NCBI RefSeq assembly: GCF_036030735.1
Contig: NZ_CP107928.1
Span: 9,486,001 to 9,550,000, forward strand
DNA length: 64,000 nt
Direction of reading: 5' to 3'
Source: Streptomyces sp. NBC_00425
Lineage (GTDB): Bacteria > Actinomycetota > Actinomycetes > Streptomycetales > Streptomycetaceae
The position numbers were made by a program, and so were the translations under genes. Of this stretch, positions 16,423 to 25,270 are shown piece after piece. How positions within the stretch are numbered: position 1 is the first letter of the stretch; the number at the start of each line of letters is the position of its first letter. The notes under the pieces were generated by a model that saw only the letters and a list, made by a program, of their open reading frames with translations, searched no databases and had not been told where the DNA came from.

Positions 16423-17559
16423 ATGAGGAGAACAGGGCGCCTCCTCGCCCCGCTGGCCCGCTTCGGCGCTCTGGTCGCCACCGATCTCCGGGACGTGACC
16501 GGCGATCCCGCGGCCCTGGATTCCGTCGGTTTCTGGGCCGTGGTCGCCGACTTCGAAAGCCGTCTGGTCTGCGCGCGCTTCGGGGACGTACGCCGTGAGC
16601 CCGTGCCGGCCGTCCGTCCGGGCGCGTGGCACGGACCGGGCCCGCGCGAGTGGACCTCGTCGCTCGACCGGGACGCCTACACCGCCGGAGTCCGCCGTAT
16701 CCGCGCGCACATCGCGGCCGGCGAGGTCTACCAGGTCAATCTGTGCCGGATCCTGTCCGCTCCGCTGCCGGATCCGGACAACGCGGACGTGGACGCGCTC
16801 ACGGCCCTGCTGGCGCACGGCAACCCGGCGCCGTATGCCGGCACGGTCCGGCTCCCCGCGCACGGGGTGGAGATCGCCACGGCCTCGCCCGAACTGTTCC
16901 TCCGCCGCACCGGCCGCACGGTGGAGTCCGGCCCGATCAAGGGCACCGGCCGCACCGTCGACGACCTCCTGGACAAGGACCGGGCCGAGAACGTCATGAT
17001 CGTGGACCTGGTCCGCAACGACCTGGGGCGTGTCTGCGCGACCGGCACCGTGACGGTTCCCGAGCTGTGCGCGGTGGAGCGGCACCCGGGCCTGGTACAC
17101 CTGGTGTCCACCGTGCGCGGTCGGCTCGCCGAGAACGTCGGATGGCCGGAGCTGCTCGACGGGACCTTTCCGCCCGGGTCCGTCACGGGCGCCCCCAAAT
17201 CCAGCGCGCTGCGTGTCATCGAGGCGCTGGAGAGCGTGCCGCGAGGCCCGTACTGCGGTGGCGTCGGCTGGGTCGACGCCGATCGCGGCACGGGCGAGCT
17301 GGCTGTGGGCATCCGCACCTTCTGGGTCGACCGCACGGCTCATGGGGGAGCCTGCCTGCGCTTCGGTACGGGGGCGGGCATCACCTGGGGCTCCGACCCG
17401 GAAAGGGAGTGGGACGAGACCTGCCTGAAGGCGCGCCGACTGCTCCAGGTGGCGTCGGTCGGCGGCGGGCGCCGCCAAGGCGCGACCCCGAGCGGTGCGA
17501 CGGGGACTTCGAACTCCGCGCCGGCTCCGCGACCTCCACGGCCGTCGCGAAGGCCGTAG
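16423..17559 (+). CDS. pabB: Chorismate-binding aminodeoxychorismate synthase component I
   Basis: 378 residues, starting 6 bases after the preceding stop, so probably co-transcribed. The chorismate-binding core is intact: AYTAGVRRIRAHIAAGEVYQ, VNLCRIL, ASPELFLRRTG, VESGPIKGTGRT, ENVMIVDLVRNDLGRVC, PPGSVTGAPKSSALRVIEAL and GRGTGAGIT-type end (here RFGTGAGITWGSDPEREWDE). The PIKGT motif, with the Lys used as nucleophile by PabB enzymes, points to 4-amino-4-deoxychorismate rather than anthranilate synthesis. The usual N-terminal subdomain is short. It would feed p-aminobenzoate to the FolP paralogue at 39765. The Pro/Arg-rich last 25 residues are probably disordered. Confidence 0.82.
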   Translation: MRRTGRLLAPLARFGALVATDLRDVTGDPAALDSVGFWAVVADFESRLVCARFGDVRREPVPAVRPGAWHGPGPREWTSSLDRDAYTAGVRRIRAHIAAGEVYQVNLCRILSAPLPDPDNADVDALTALLAHGNPAPYAGTVRLPAHGVEIATASPELFLRRTGRTVESGPIKGTGRTVDDLLDKDRAENVMIVDLVRNDLGRVCATGTVTVPELCAVERHPGLVHLVSTVRGRLAENVGWPELLDGTFPPGSVTGAPKSSALRVIEALESVPRGPYCGGVGWVDADRGTGELAVGIRTFWVDRTAHGGACLRFGTGAGITWGSDPEREWDETCLKARRLLQVASVGGGRRQGATPSGATGTSNSAPAPRPPRPSRRP

Positions 17560-17890
17560 GGCTCCGGCAGGCCGGGACGCCTGCGCGGTCCGCCTCCCGC
17601 GCCGCCTGAGGCGGGCGGACCGGCCGCCCGGCGGGGTCGGGCATCGCTGATGCGGCCACGGCCCGGCAGAGCTTTCGCATCCCCCTCAGGGCTCATGCGC
17701 CTGCCCGCGCTGTGTGGTTGCCGCGAGGTGACGAGACGGGCTTTCGTTGTTCTATGTGAGGTGAGTTTTGTATATCGCAACGTTATGGCCGCTTCAGTGG
17801 GGCCTCTGAATGCCTTGACAAGGTTTCTGGGCGACTCCAAACTGATGTTGCGCTTACCGCAAACCGTTTCGTTATACGCACCGAGGTGTC
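17560..17890. other. Control region of the ferredoxin/reductase operon
   Basis: 331 bases without a gene. A reverse half-site GTTTT-N7-GCAAC lies at 17765-17781, and the main promoter/operator at 17815-17863 (separate entry). Nothing else is recognised. Confidence 0.5.
17815..17863 (+). promoter_or_regulatory. Island-type promoter/operator for ferredoxin and reductase
   Basis: TTGACA (17815-17820), 17 bases, CAAACT (17838-17843), then GTTGC-GCTTACC-GCAAA at 17847-17863, which is the 17-bp island palindrome with one mismatch. The operator would cover the transcription start. Confidence 0.65.
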
Positions 17891-18253
17891 ATGATGATTC
17901 CCGCGTGCCGTCTCGCGGATCTCCCGCGAGGCGAGGCCTTCCGGCTCGACGTCGACCCGCCGGTCTCGGTGTTCCACACCGACGACGGCGAGGTCTTCGC
18001 CATCGACGACACCTGCACCCACCAGGACGCCTCGCTCGCCGACGGCTGGCTGGAGGGCTGCGAGGTGGAATGCCCCCTGCATGCCTCCAAGTTCGACCTG
18101 CGCACCGGCGCGGTCGACTCCCCGCCGGCGAAGCTGCCGGTCCGGACGCACGAGGTCGTCGTCGAGAACGACATGATCTACGTCCGGCTCTCCACCGAGG
18201 CGCCCAACCTGCCGCCCTGCATCTCCGCCCGGCTCGCCGGGGGTCCCGCGTGA
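17891..18253 (+). CDS. Rieske-type [2Fe-2S] ferredoxin
   Basis: 120 residues. The Rieske cluster motifs are CTHQDASLADGWLEG (C-x-H, about residues 38-40) and CPLHASKFDLRTG (C-x2-H, about 57-60), spaced as in ferredoxins of three-component aromatic-ring and betaine-type oxygenases. It should pass electrons from the FAD reductase encoded next (overlapping GTGA) to the Rieske oxygenase GbcA-type protein at 19544. The start is either of two adjacent ATGs. Pseudomonad betaine monooxygenase uses a single GbcB reductase instead, so this two-protein chain is a variant arrangement. Expression probably starts at the island promoter at 17815. Confidence 0.88.
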   Translation: MMIPACRLADLPRGEAFRLDVDPPVSVFHTDDGEVFAIDDTCTHQDASLADGWLEGCEVECPLHASKFDLRTGAVDSPPAKLPVRTHEVVVENDMIYVRLSTEAPNLPPCISARLAGGPA

Positions 18254-19413
18254 GAAGCGTCGCCGTGGTCGGCGCCTCCCTCGCCGGCCTGTCGGCGGCG
18301 CGCTCGCTGCGCAAGCAGGGCTTCGACGGACGCCTGGTCGTCATCGGGGACGAGCCGCACCGCCCCTATGACAGGCCCCCGTTGTCCAAGGAGTTCCTGT
18401 CCGGCGCCCTCGGCGAGGCTGACCTCGCCCTGGAGGCGGAAGGCGAGGACCTGGCGGCGGAGTGGCTGCTCGGCACCCGCGCCACCGGCCTCGACCACAC
18501 CACGCGCTCCGTCCGTCTCGCCGACGGACGTGAGGTGCGCGCCGACGGTTTCGTCATCGCCACCGGCGCCGTGGCGCGCGCCCTGCCGGGCTCCGCGGGC
18601 CTTGCCGGAGTGCACACTCTGCGCACCCTGGACGACGCCCGCGCCCTGCGGGACGAACTGGCCGGCGGCGGTCGTCTGGTTGTGATCGGCGGCGGTTTCA
18701 TCGGCGCCGAGGTCGCCTCCACCGCGTATGCCCTCGGCCTCGACGTGACCGTCGTGGAAGCGGCCCCCACCCCGCTCGCCGGGCCGCTCGGCGCCGCCAT
18801 GGGCGCCATCGTCTCCGGCCTCCACACGGACCACGGTGTGCGGCTGTTGTGCGGCGTGGGCGTCAAGGGGCTGGGCGGGGAGCACCGGGTCGACGCCGTC
18901 CTGCTGGAGGACGGCCGAAGCGTCCCTGCCGACATCGTCGTCGTCGGAGTCGGGGCCCGCCCGTGCGTCGAGTGGCTGGAGGGATCCGGCATCGCCCTCG
19001 ACAACGGCGTGAAGTGCGGTGCTGACGGCCGTACCAGCCTGGCGGGCGTGGTCGCGGTCGGCGACTGTGCCAACTGGTACGACCCCCGGGCCGGCCACCA
19101 CCGCCGCGTGGAGCACTGGACCGGTGCGCGCGAGCGCCCGGAGGCCGCCGTCGCCACCCTGCTGGCGGGGGGTGCGGTCGAGCCCGGTGTGCCCAGGCCG
19201 CCGTACTTCTGGTCCGACCAGTACGGCGTCCGCATCCAGTTCGCCGGCCACGCGGCCGAGGCCGACAGCATCACCGTCGAGGCGGGCGCGGCAGGCGACC
19301 GCGACGTCCTGGCCGTCTACCGGCGTGACGGCCGGCCGGTCGCCGTGCTCGGGATGAACCAGCCGCGGCTGTTCATGCGGGCGCGCAAACAACTGGCCGC
19401 CACCACGTCTTGA
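18250..19413 (+). CDS. FAD-dependent ferredoxin reductase
   Basis: 387 residues from GTG 18250, which overlaps the ferredoxin stop. N-terminal FAD motif VAVVGASLAGLSAARSLRKQ, the PYDRPPLSKEFLSG signature of ferredoxin/rubredoxin reductases (about 41-54), an ATG-type FAD motif (VIATGAVARALPG), NAD motif RLVVIGGGFIGAEVASTAYA (about 140-160), and VAVGDCANWYDP (about 271-282) for FAD ribityl binding, then a C-terminal reductase domain. It would oxidise NAD(P)H and reduce the adjacent Rieske ferredoxin. Its first 60 residues are very similar to the truncated gene at 44996, so the island once held two copies. Its stop codon lies inside the -35 of the next promoter. Confidence 0.88.
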   Translation: MRSVAVVGASLAGLSAARSLRKQGFDGRLVVIGDEPHRPYDRPPLSKEFLSGALGEADLALEAEGEDLAAEWLLGTRATGLDHTTRSVRLADGREVRADGFVIATGAVARALPGSAGLAGVHTLRTLDDARALRDELAGGGRLVVIGGGFIGAEVASTAYALGLDVTVVEAAPTPLAGPLGAAMGAIVSGLHTDHGVRLLCGVGVKGLGGEHRVDAVLLEDGRSVPADIVVVGVGARPCVEWLEGSGIALDNGVKCGADGRTSLAGVVAVGDCANWYDPRAGHHRRVEHWTGARERPEAAVATLLAGGAVEPGVPRPPYFWSDQYGVRIQFAGHAAEADSITVEAGAAGDRDVLAVYRRDGRPVAVLGMNQPRLFMRARKQLAATTS

Positions 19414-19477
19414 CAGCACCCCGGCGTCACCCCATGCTGCGGTTGCCCATAGCACGCAGCGTTGCTCCATGCACAAC
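19410..19477 (+). promoter_or_regulatory. Island-type promoter with operator for the first GbcA-type gene
   Basis: TTGACA (19410-19415, overlapping the previous stop), 17 bases, CATGCT (19433-19438), GTTGC at 19442, then a second site GTTGC-TCCATGC-ACAAC at 19461-19477 (one mismatch to the 17-bp palindrome). Confidence 0.65.
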
Positions 19478-19543
19478 GCCGTCCGGAGTCGTTCCTCCCG
19501 GCGTCCGATTGACCCCTCCGCGACGTTCACCGAGGAGTGACCC

Positions 19544-20674
19544 GTGACCTCGACCGGCCTGCCCGACAGCCTGATCGCCACTCTTCCCGGCTCTTCGTAC
19601 ACCGATCCGGTGGTCTTCGCCCAGGAGCAGGAGCGCATCTTCGAGACGATGTGGTTCTGCGTCGCGCGGGCCTCCGAGCTGGCGAAGCCGGGGGCCTTCC
19701 GCACCGTCGACGTGGGCCGCGAGAGCATCCTGGTCACCCGGGCCCGGGACCACTCGGTCCGCGCGTACTTCAACGTCTGCCGGCACCGTGGGGCCAAGCT
19801 GTGCACCGAGGGGTCGGGCGAGGTGAAGCGGGCCTTCCAGTGTCCGTACCACGCCTGGACGTACGACCTGAACGGCAAGCTCGTCGCGGCGCCGAACCTG
19901 ACCAAGATGCCTGATGTGGGCCGTACCGAGTTCGGCCTGGTGAGCGTGGCCGTGCGGGAGTGGCTCGGCTATGTGTGGGTGTGTCTGGCGGAGGATCCGC
20001 CGCCCTTCGAGGAGGACGTCATCGGTGAGGTCGTCGCCCGGCTGGGCGACGTGGAGTCGATCGAGCGGTACGACATCGACAATCTGTCGGTCGGCCGGCG
20101 GATCGTCTATGACGTGAAGGCGAACTGGAAGCTCATCATCGAGAACTTCATGGAGTGCTATCACTGCGCGACGATCCATCCGGAACTGACCGAGGTGCTG
20201 CCGGAGTTCGCGGACGGGTACGCCGCGCAGTACTACGTGGGCCACGGCGCTGAGTTCGGTGAGGAGGTGCGGGGGTTCACGGTCGACGGCTCGGAGGGTC
20301 TGGACCGTATCCCGGGCGTCGCGGAGGAGCAGGACCGTCGTTACTACGCGATCACCGTGCGGCCGCAGGTGTTCATCAACCTCGTGCCGGACCATGTGAT
20401 CTTCCACCGGATGTATCCGGTGGCGGTCGACCGCACGATCGTGGAGTGCGACTGGCTGTATCTGCCGCACGTCGTCGAGAGCGGGAAGGACGTCAGCCGG
20501 TCCGTGGAGCTCTTCGACCGGGTCAACCGGCAGGACTTCGACGCCTGTGAGCGCACCCAGCCCGGGATGAGTTCGCGGATGTACGCCAAGGGGGGCGTGC
20601 TGGTGCCTAGCGAGCACCACATAGGCGCCTTCCACGACTGGGTGAACGAGCGCCTCGGCACTCCTTCGGGGTGA
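19544..20674 (+). CDS. gbcA: Rieske oxygenase alpha subunit, GbcA-type glycine betaine monooxygenase (copy 1)
   Basis: 376 residues from GTG 19544, behind GAGGAGTGA. The Rieske domain has C79-x-H81 (NVCRHRGAKLC) and C100-x2-H103 (CPYHAWTY). The catalytic domain has NWKLIIENFMECYHCATIHP with H207 and H212 as mononuclear-iron ligands. The ENFMECYHC region and overall length match GbcA/betaine-type demethylases, which oxidise glycine betaine to dimethylglycine and formaldehyde. Stachydrine or carnitine-like substrates are possible for one of the two copies. It has its own island promoter and ends 2 bases from the convergent IclR gene. Copy 2 at 43645 aligns without gaps and is almost identical over residues 170-330. 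Confidence 0.82.
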   Translation: MTSTGLPDSLIATLPGSSYTDPVVFAQEQERIFETMWFCVARASELAKPGAFRTVDVGRESILVTRARDHSVRAYFNVCRHRGAKLCTEGSGEVKRAFQCPYHAWTYDLNGKLVAAPNLTKMPDVGRTEFGLVSVAVREWLGYVWVCLAEDPPPFEEDVIGEVVARLGDVESIERYDIDNLSVGRRIVYDVKANWKLIIENFMECYHCATIHPELTEVLPEFADGYAAQYYVGHGAEFGEEVRGFTVDGSEGLDRIPGVAEEQDRRYYAITVRPQVFINLVPDHVIFHRMYPVAVDRTIVECDWLYLPHVVESGKDVSRSVELFDRVNRQDFDACERTQPGMSSRMYAKGGVLVPSEHHIGAFHDWVNERLGTPSG

Positions 20675-20675
20675 A

Positions 20676-21473
20676 TCAGCCCAGGAAACCCATGCGGTGA
20701 CTGATCTCGGCGGCGCCCTTGACCAGCACCGGGGACAGTTCGTGCAGACGTTCCTCGGTGAACCGGTAGGAGGGCCCGGAGGCACTGAGGGCGGCGATGA
20801 CCTCGCCGTCCCGGTTGCGCACCGGCGCGGCCATGGCGTGCAGGCCGATCTCCAACTCCTCCAAGGTGAAGGCGTAACCCCGCTCCCGGGCGGCGACGAG
20901 GTTCTTCTCCAGCTTCGTCTTCGCCGTGATGGTGTGCGGGGTGACCTTCTTCATGCCCACGGCCGTCAGCAGCGTGGCGCGCTCCTGCGCCGACAGGTGG
21001 GCCATCAGGATCTTGCCGCTCGACGTGGCGTGCAGGGGAGTCAACTGGCCCACCCAGTTGTGCGCGGTGACGGCCCCCGGTCCGCGTACCTGGTACAGGT
21101 TGATCGCGTACTGCTCCTGCATCACGGCGATGTTGACGGTCTCGCCGATCTCCTCGGCCAGCCGCTCGCACACGGGACGGCTCTGCTGCGTGATGTCGAT
21201 ACGGCCCGTGACCGCGCCGGCCAGGCGCACGATGCCGAAACCGAGCCGGTACTTGCCGCGCTCCCCGGCCTGCTCGACCAGGCCGCGCGCTTCCAGGGCC
21301 CCGAGGAGACGGAAGGCCGTCGACTTGTGCACCTCGATCTCGGCCGCCACCTCGCTGACACCGGCTTCGCCGCGCTGCGCGAGGATCTCCAGGACGCTGA
21401 TGGCGCGGTCGACCGACTGCACCCCGCCCGCTGGTGCGTTCGACGTTTCTGTGTCAAGGCTGTAGTTGCTCAC
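20676..21473 (-). CDS. IclR-family transcriptional regulator (copy 1)
   Basis: 265 residues from GTG 21473. An N-terminal winged helix (VDRAISVLEILAQRGEAGVS, EVAAEIEVHKSTAFRLLGAL) precedes the IclR effector domain (GETVNIAVMQEQYAINLYQV, HATSSGKILMAHLSAQER, GYAFTLEELEIGLHAMAAPV, ALSASGPSYRFTEERL). It is the close paralogue of the regulator at 40704. Its start codon lies inside the spacer of a perfect GTTGC-N7-GCAAC palindrome, so it very likely represses itself and reads the same motif at other island promoters. The effector is unknown; an intermediate such as betaine or dimethylglycine would be logical. Confidence 0.9.
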   Translation of the reverse strand: MSNYSLDTETSNAPAGGVQSVDRAISVLEILAQRGEAGVSEVAAEIEVHKSTAFRLLGALEARGLVEQAGERGKYRLGFGIVRLAGAVTGRIDITQQSRPVCERLAEEIGETVNIAVMQEQYAINLYQVRGPGAVTAHNWVGQLTPLHATSSGKILMAHLSAQERATLLTAVGMKKVTPHTITAKTKLEKNLVAARERGYAFTLEELEIGLHAMAAPVRNRDGEVIAALSASGPSYRFTEERLHELSPVLVKGAAEISHRMGFLG

Positions 21474-21481
21474 AGTGCAAC
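21465..21481. promoter_or_regulatory. Perfect 17-bp palindrome over the IclR-1 start codon
   Basis: GTTGC-TCACAGT-GCAAC; the regulator's GTG start (complement of 21471-21473) sits in the spacer. The following bases ATACGC are shared with the second IclR gene. Confidence 0.7.
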
Positions 21482-21538
21482 TATACGCGCAGTAAACAAC
21501 GCGATTGCAAGTAACCGCCCTGAAACGAAGTTCCCTAA

Positions 21539-21555
21539 GTTGCGCGGTTCGCAAC
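21539..21555. promoter_or_regulatory. Perfect 17-bp palindrome upstream of betA
   Basis: GTTGC-GCGGTTC-GCAAC, the most symmetrical copy (arms extend to GTTGCG/CGCAAC). It lies 68 bases before the betA start in the divergent IclR-1/betA region and could govern both directions. Confidence 0.75.
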
Positions 21556-21622
21556 CTGGTGCGTATAGCGCGACCGGTCTAGCATGCCACGCATATCTAC
21601 GGCGCGAGTGAGACGAGGCACC

Positions 21623-23293
21623 ATGGCTCCTGTGCAGTACGACTTTGTGATCGTCGGTGGTGGATCCGCGGGCAGTGCACTGGCAAACAGGCTGTCCGCG
21701 GACCCGGCGAACCGGGTTCTGGTCCTGGAGGCGGGCCGGTCGGACTTCCCGTGGGACGTCTTCATCCACATGCCGGCGGCGCTGACCTATCCGATCGGCA
21801 GCCGGTTCTACGACTGGAAGTACGAGTCCGAGCCGGAACCGCACATGGGCGGGCGGCGCGTCTATCACGCGCGGGGCAAGGTGCTGGGCGGCTCCAGCAG
21901 CATCAACGGCATGATCTTCCAGCGCGGCAACCCCATGGACTACGAGCGCTGGGCCGCCGATCCCGGGATGGAGACCTGGGACTACGCGCACTGCCTGCCC
22001 TATTTCCGGCGGATGGAGAACTGCCTCGCGGCCGACCCCGACGACGAGTTCCGCGGCCACGACGGCCCCCTCGTCCTGGAACGCGGGCCGGCCTCCAACC
22101 CGCTCTTCGGGGCCTTCCTCAAGGCCACCGAGGAGGCGGGATACGCCCCCACCGACGACGTCAACGGCTACCGGCAGGAGGGCTTCGCCGCGTTCGACCG
22201 CAACGTCCACCGCGGTCGCCGGCTGTCGGCATCGAAGGCCTACCTCAAGCCCGTCCGCAAGCGGCCCAACCTCACCGTCACCACCCGCGCCCTCGTCACC
22301 CGCGTCCTCTTCGAGGGCAAGAAGGCCGTCGGCGTCGAGTACCGGCGCGGCAAGGGCGCCCCGCAGCAGGTCCGCGCCAAGGAGGTCATCCTCTGCGGCG
22401 GCGCGATCAACTCCCCGCAGCTGCTGCAGCTCTCCGGCGTCGGCAACGCGGAGGAACTGCGCGCCCTCGGCATCGACGTCGTCCACGACCTCCCGGGCGT
22501 CGGCGAGAACATGCAGGACCACCTGGAGGTCTACATCCAGTACGCCTGCAAGCAGCCCGTCTCCATGCAGCCGTACCTGGCGAAGTGGCGGGCGCCCTTC
22601 ATCGGGCTCCAGTGGCTGTTCCGCAAGGGCCCGGCCGCCACCAACCACTTCGAGGCCGGCGGGTTCGCCCGCAGCAACGAGGACGTGGACTACCCCAACC
22701 TGATGTTCCACTTCCTGCCCATCGCGGTCCGCTACGACGGCTCGGTGCCGGCCGGCGGCCACGGCTACCAGGTGCACGTGGGTCCGATGTACTCCGACGC
22801 CATCGGCTCGGTGAAGATCAAGAGCAAGGACCCCCGCGAACACCCGGCACTGCGCTTCAACTACCTCTCCACCGAGCAGGACCGCCGCGAGTGGGTCGAG
22901 GCGATCAGGGTGGCCCGCAAGCTCCTCAACCAGCCCGCGCTCGCCCCTTACAACGGCGGGGAGATCTCCCCCGGACCGTCCGTCGAGTCGGACGAGGAGA
23001 TCCTCGCCTGGGTCGCCAAGGACGGCGAGACGGCCCTGCACCCGTCCTGCACCTGCAAGATGGGCACCGACGAGATGGCGGTCGTCGACCCCACCAGCAT
23101 GCGCGTGCACGGCGTGGACGGACTGCGGGTGGTGGACGCCTCCGTCATGCCCTACGTCACCAACGGCAACATCTACGCCCCCGTCATGATGATCGCCGAG
23201 AAGGCCGCCGACCTCATCCTCGGCAAGGAGCCGCAGGGACCCTCGAAGGCCGCCTACTACCGCCACCGTGACGTCCACAGCCAGGCGGAGTAG
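21623..23293 (+). CDS. betA: Choline dehydrogenase (GMC oxidoreductase)
   Basis: 556 residues from ATG 21623. GMC hallmarks: FAD motif [20 protein letters not shown] near the N-terminus, [20 protein letters not shown] (GMC signature, about 87-106), [17 protein letters not shown] (signature 2, about 260-276), and the C-terminal active-site region HPSCTCKMG (His near 473) and [20 protein letters not shown] (Asn near 515). The whole resembles BetA, which oxidises choline to betaine aldehyde. It is divergent from IclR-1 with a perfect operator between them and is followed after 3 bases by a MetF-like gene. Cytoplasmic or peripheral membrane location is usual. Confidence 0.88.
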   Translation: MAPVQYDFVIVGGGSAGSALANRLSADPANRVLVLEAGRSDFPWDVFIHMPAALTYPIGSRFYDWKYESEPEPHMGGRRVYHARGKVLGGSSSINGMIFQRGNPMDYERWAADPGMETWDYAHCLPYFRRMENCLAADPDDEFRGHDGPLVLERGPASNPLFGAFLKATEEAGYAPTDDVNGYRQEGFAAFDRNVHRGRRLSASKAYLKPVRKRPNLTVTTRALVTRVLFEGKKAVGVEYRRGKGAPQQVRAKEVILCGGAINSPQLLQLSGVGNAEELRALGIDVVHDLPGVGENMQDHLEVYIQYACKQPVSMQPYLAKWRAPFIGLQWLFRKGPAATNHFEAGGFARSNEDVDYPNLMFHFLPIAVRYDGSVPAGGHGYQVHVGPMYSDAIGSVKIKSKDPREHPALRFNYLSTEQDRREWVEAIRVARKLLNQPALAPYNGGEISPGPSVESDEEILAWVAKDGETALHPSCTCKMGTDEMAVVDPTSMRVHGVDGLRVVDASVMPYVTNGNIYAPVMMIAEKAADLILGKEPQGPSKAAYYRHRDVHSQAE

Positions 23294-23296
23294 ACG

Positions 23297-24133
23297 TTGG
23301 CCGCCGCAGGGCTTCGCGCACTGCTGAGGACGGTCCGCTACGAGGTGCTGCCCGCGAAGGCCACCGAGGAGAAGGTCCTCGCCCATGTCCCGCGCGACAT
23401 CGTCGTCACCGTGACGGCGTCGCCGGTCAAGGGTTTGGAACCGACCCTCGACCTGGCCGGTCGGCTGGCCGCGCACGGGTACCGTACGGTTCCGCACGTC
23501 CCCGCCCGGCTTCTGCGGGACGACCTGCACCTCAAGGAGGTCGTGGACCGGCTGCGCGAGGCCGGCGTGGACGACGTGTTCGTCCCGGCGGGCGACGCCG
23601 ACCCGCCGGCCGGGCCCTACGACGGGGCGCTGCCGGTGCTCCGCCGCCTGAGCGAGCTCGGAGGGCCGTTCGCCCGTGTCGGGGTCACCGGCTATCCCGA
23701 GAGCCATCCGCTCATCCATGACGACGTCACCGTCCAGGCGATGTGGGACAAGCGTGAGCACGCTACGTACATCGTGAGCAACCTCTGCTTCGACCCGCGC
23801 GTGCTGGGGGAGTGGCTCGTTCGAATCAGGCGTCGGGAGGTGACCCTGCCGGTCCACGTGGGCGTCGCGGGGCCGGTGCAGCGGGCGAAGCTGCTGGCCA
23901 TGGCGACGAAGATCGGGGTGGGGGAGTCGGCCCGCTTCCTGACCCGGCACCCGTCGTGGTTCCTGCGCTTCGCCGCGCCCGGCGGCTACGCGCCCGAGAA
24001 GCTGCTCATCGGCACCGGGCAGGCCCTCACCGCCCCCTCTGCGGGGGTGGCGGGCCTGCACCTGTTCACCTTCAACCAGATCGCGGAGACGGAGCGGTGG
24101 CGCCGGGCCCTGCTGGACCGGCTGGAGGGCTGA
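23297..24133 (+). CDS. Methylenetetrahydrofolate reductase-like protein
   Basis: 278 residues from TTG 23297, three bases after the betA stop, hence one operon. Similarity to the MTHFR barrel is visible but divergent: RYEVLPAKATEE (where MetF has its N-terminal Glu), DLAGRLAAHGYRTVPHVPAR, VDDVFVPAGDADPP, RVGVTGYPESHPLI (MetF has a YPEGHP motif) and LPVHVGVAGPVQRAKLLAMA. Coupling to betA suggests a tetrahydrofolate-linked role in recycling methyl carbon from choline rather than the housekeeping methionine branch. Direction and even reaction are inferred. It converges on purU across a strong hairpin. Confidence 0.75.
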   Translation: MAAAGLRALLRTVRYEVLPAKATEEKVLAHVPRDIVVTVTASPVKGLEPTLDLAGRLAAHGYRTVPHVPARLLRDDLHLKEVVDRLREAGVDDVFVPAGDADPPAGPYDGALPVLRRLSELGGPFARVGVTGYPESHPLIHDDVTVQAMWDKREHATYIVSNLCFDPRVLGEWLVRIRRREVTLPVHVGVAGPVQRAKLLAMATKIGVGESARFLTRHPSWFLRFAAPGGYAPEKLLIGTGQALTAPSAGVAGLHLFTFNQIAETERWRRALLDRLEG

Positions 24134-24166
24134 GCACACCGCTCCTGCCGCTTGTCGCCGGACGCG

Positions 24167-24201
24167 GAACGCCGGACGGGCCCTCGGCCCGTCCGGCGTT
24201 C
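24167..24201. terminator. Bidirectional hairpin terminator
   Basis: A perfect 15-bp stem (GAACGCCGGACGGGC and its complement) with a 5-base loop lies 33 bases after the MetF-like stop and 20 bases from the purU stop, serving both converging units. Confidence 0.85.
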
Positions 24202-24221
24202 GTATACGGACGTCGCAGCGC

Positions 24222-25094
24222 TCAGCGGAAGACGACCGTGCGGTTGCCCTCGACCATCACGCGGCTCTCGCTGTGCCACTTCACGGCGTGCGCGAGGACC
24301 TGCGCCTCCACGTCCCGTCCCACCGTGACCAGCTCGCCGGGGTCCAGCGAATGATCCACCCGGACCACGTCCTGCTCGATGATCTGGCCCTCGTCCAGGT
24401 CTGGCGTCACGTAGTGGGCGGTCGCGCCGACGAGCTTCACCCCGCGGTCGTAGGCCTGCTCGTAGGGGCGGGCGCCCTTGAAGCTGGGGAGGAAGGAGTG
24501 GTGGATGTTGATGGCGCGGCCCTCGAGCTGCTTGCACAGGTCGTCGGAGAGGATCTGCATGTAGCGGGCCAGTACCACCAGGTCGATGTCCAGGTCACGG
24601 ACGAGTTCGAGCAGTCGTGCCTCGGCCTCCGGCTTGGTGTCCCGGGTCACCGGGACGTGGTGGAACGGGATGCTGTACGTCTCCGCGAGCTTCTCGAACT
24701 CCCGGTGGTTGGAGACGATCGCGGGGATCTCGATGTTGAGCGCGCCCGCCCGTTGACGGAAGAGCAGGTCGTTCAGGCAGTGCCCGAACTTGGACACCAT
24801 GATCAGGGTCCGGGTCGGCGTGGAGGCGTCGCTGAGGGCCCACGAGATGCCGTAGGCCTGGGCGACGGGGCCGAAGCGGTACCGCAGGCCCTCCAGGTCG
24901 ACGTTCGGGTCGGAGACGTCGAAGTGGACCCGCATGAAGAACCGGCCCTGAAGTCGGTCGTCGAACTGCTGGCTTTCCAGGATGTTGCCGGAGTTCCTGA
25001 CGAGGAAGCCGCTCACGGCGTGAACCAGTCCCGCACTGTCGGGGCAGGAAAGTGTCAGGACGTACTCACGGCCAGGTTGCGGTCGAGGGGACAT
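24222..25094 (-). CDS. purU: Formyltetrahydrofolate deformylase
   Basis: 290 residues from ATG 25094, preceded by GGAGG. An N-terminal ACT domain (YVLTLSCPDSAGLVHAVSGF) is followed by the formyltransferase-fold domain: VSKFGHCLNDLLFRQRAGAL, EIPAIVSNHREFE, LARYMQILSDDLCKQLEGRA, INIHHSFLPSFKGARPYEQA and TPDLDEGQIIEQDVVRVDH. These include the HHSFLP and Asp residues used in catalysis. It hydrolyses 10-formyl-THF to formate and THF, linking the folate and formate branches of the island. It is divergent from betB with GTTGC-type boxes between them (25109-25144). Confidence 0.92.
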   Translation of the reverse strand: MSPRPQPGREYVLTLSCPDSAGLVHAVSGFLVRNSGNILESQQFDDRLQGRFFMRVHFDVSDPNVDLEGLRYRFGPVAQAYGISWALSDASTPTRTLIMVSKFGHCLNDLLFRQRAGALNIEIPAIVSNHREFEKLAETYSIPFHHVPVTRDTKPEAEARLLELVRDLDIDLVVLARYMQILSDDLCKQLEGRAINIHHSFLPSFKGARPYEQAYDRGVKLVGATAHYVTPDLDEGQIIEQDVVRVDHSLDPGELVTVGRDVEAQVLAHAVKWHSESRVMVEGNRTVVFR

Positions 25095-25108
25095 GTGCGG
25101 CCTCCGTC

Positions 25109-25144
25109 GGTGCGTATTGCACAACAAGGTGAGCGATACGCAAC
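25109..25144. promoter_or_regulatory. Two adjacent island-type boxes between purU and betB
   Basis: GGTGC-GTATTGC-ACAAC (25109-25125) and GGTGA-GCGATAC-GCAAC (25128-25144) are degenerate copies of GTTGC-N7-GCAAC, 19 bases apart. They also form a TGCGTAT/ATACGCA inverted repeat. The first is 15 bases from the purU start codon. Confidence 0.5.
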
Positions 25145-25270
25145 ATGGTCAGCCCGGTGTCGCCTGCGGTCAAGAGTGGGTGGCGAAGTGACCACATGTC
25201 CAAATCGTCATCCCTCAACATCTTGACGCCCGTCTGGCCAGCCGACAGGGTGTTCCATCACAAGCAATCG

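Noticed and set aside
14077..17478. A 1133-codon open frame on the minus strand
   Set aside because: It is antisense to the FdhF/YdeP-type and pabB genes, has no protein-like motifs and is an expected shadow of high third-position GC.
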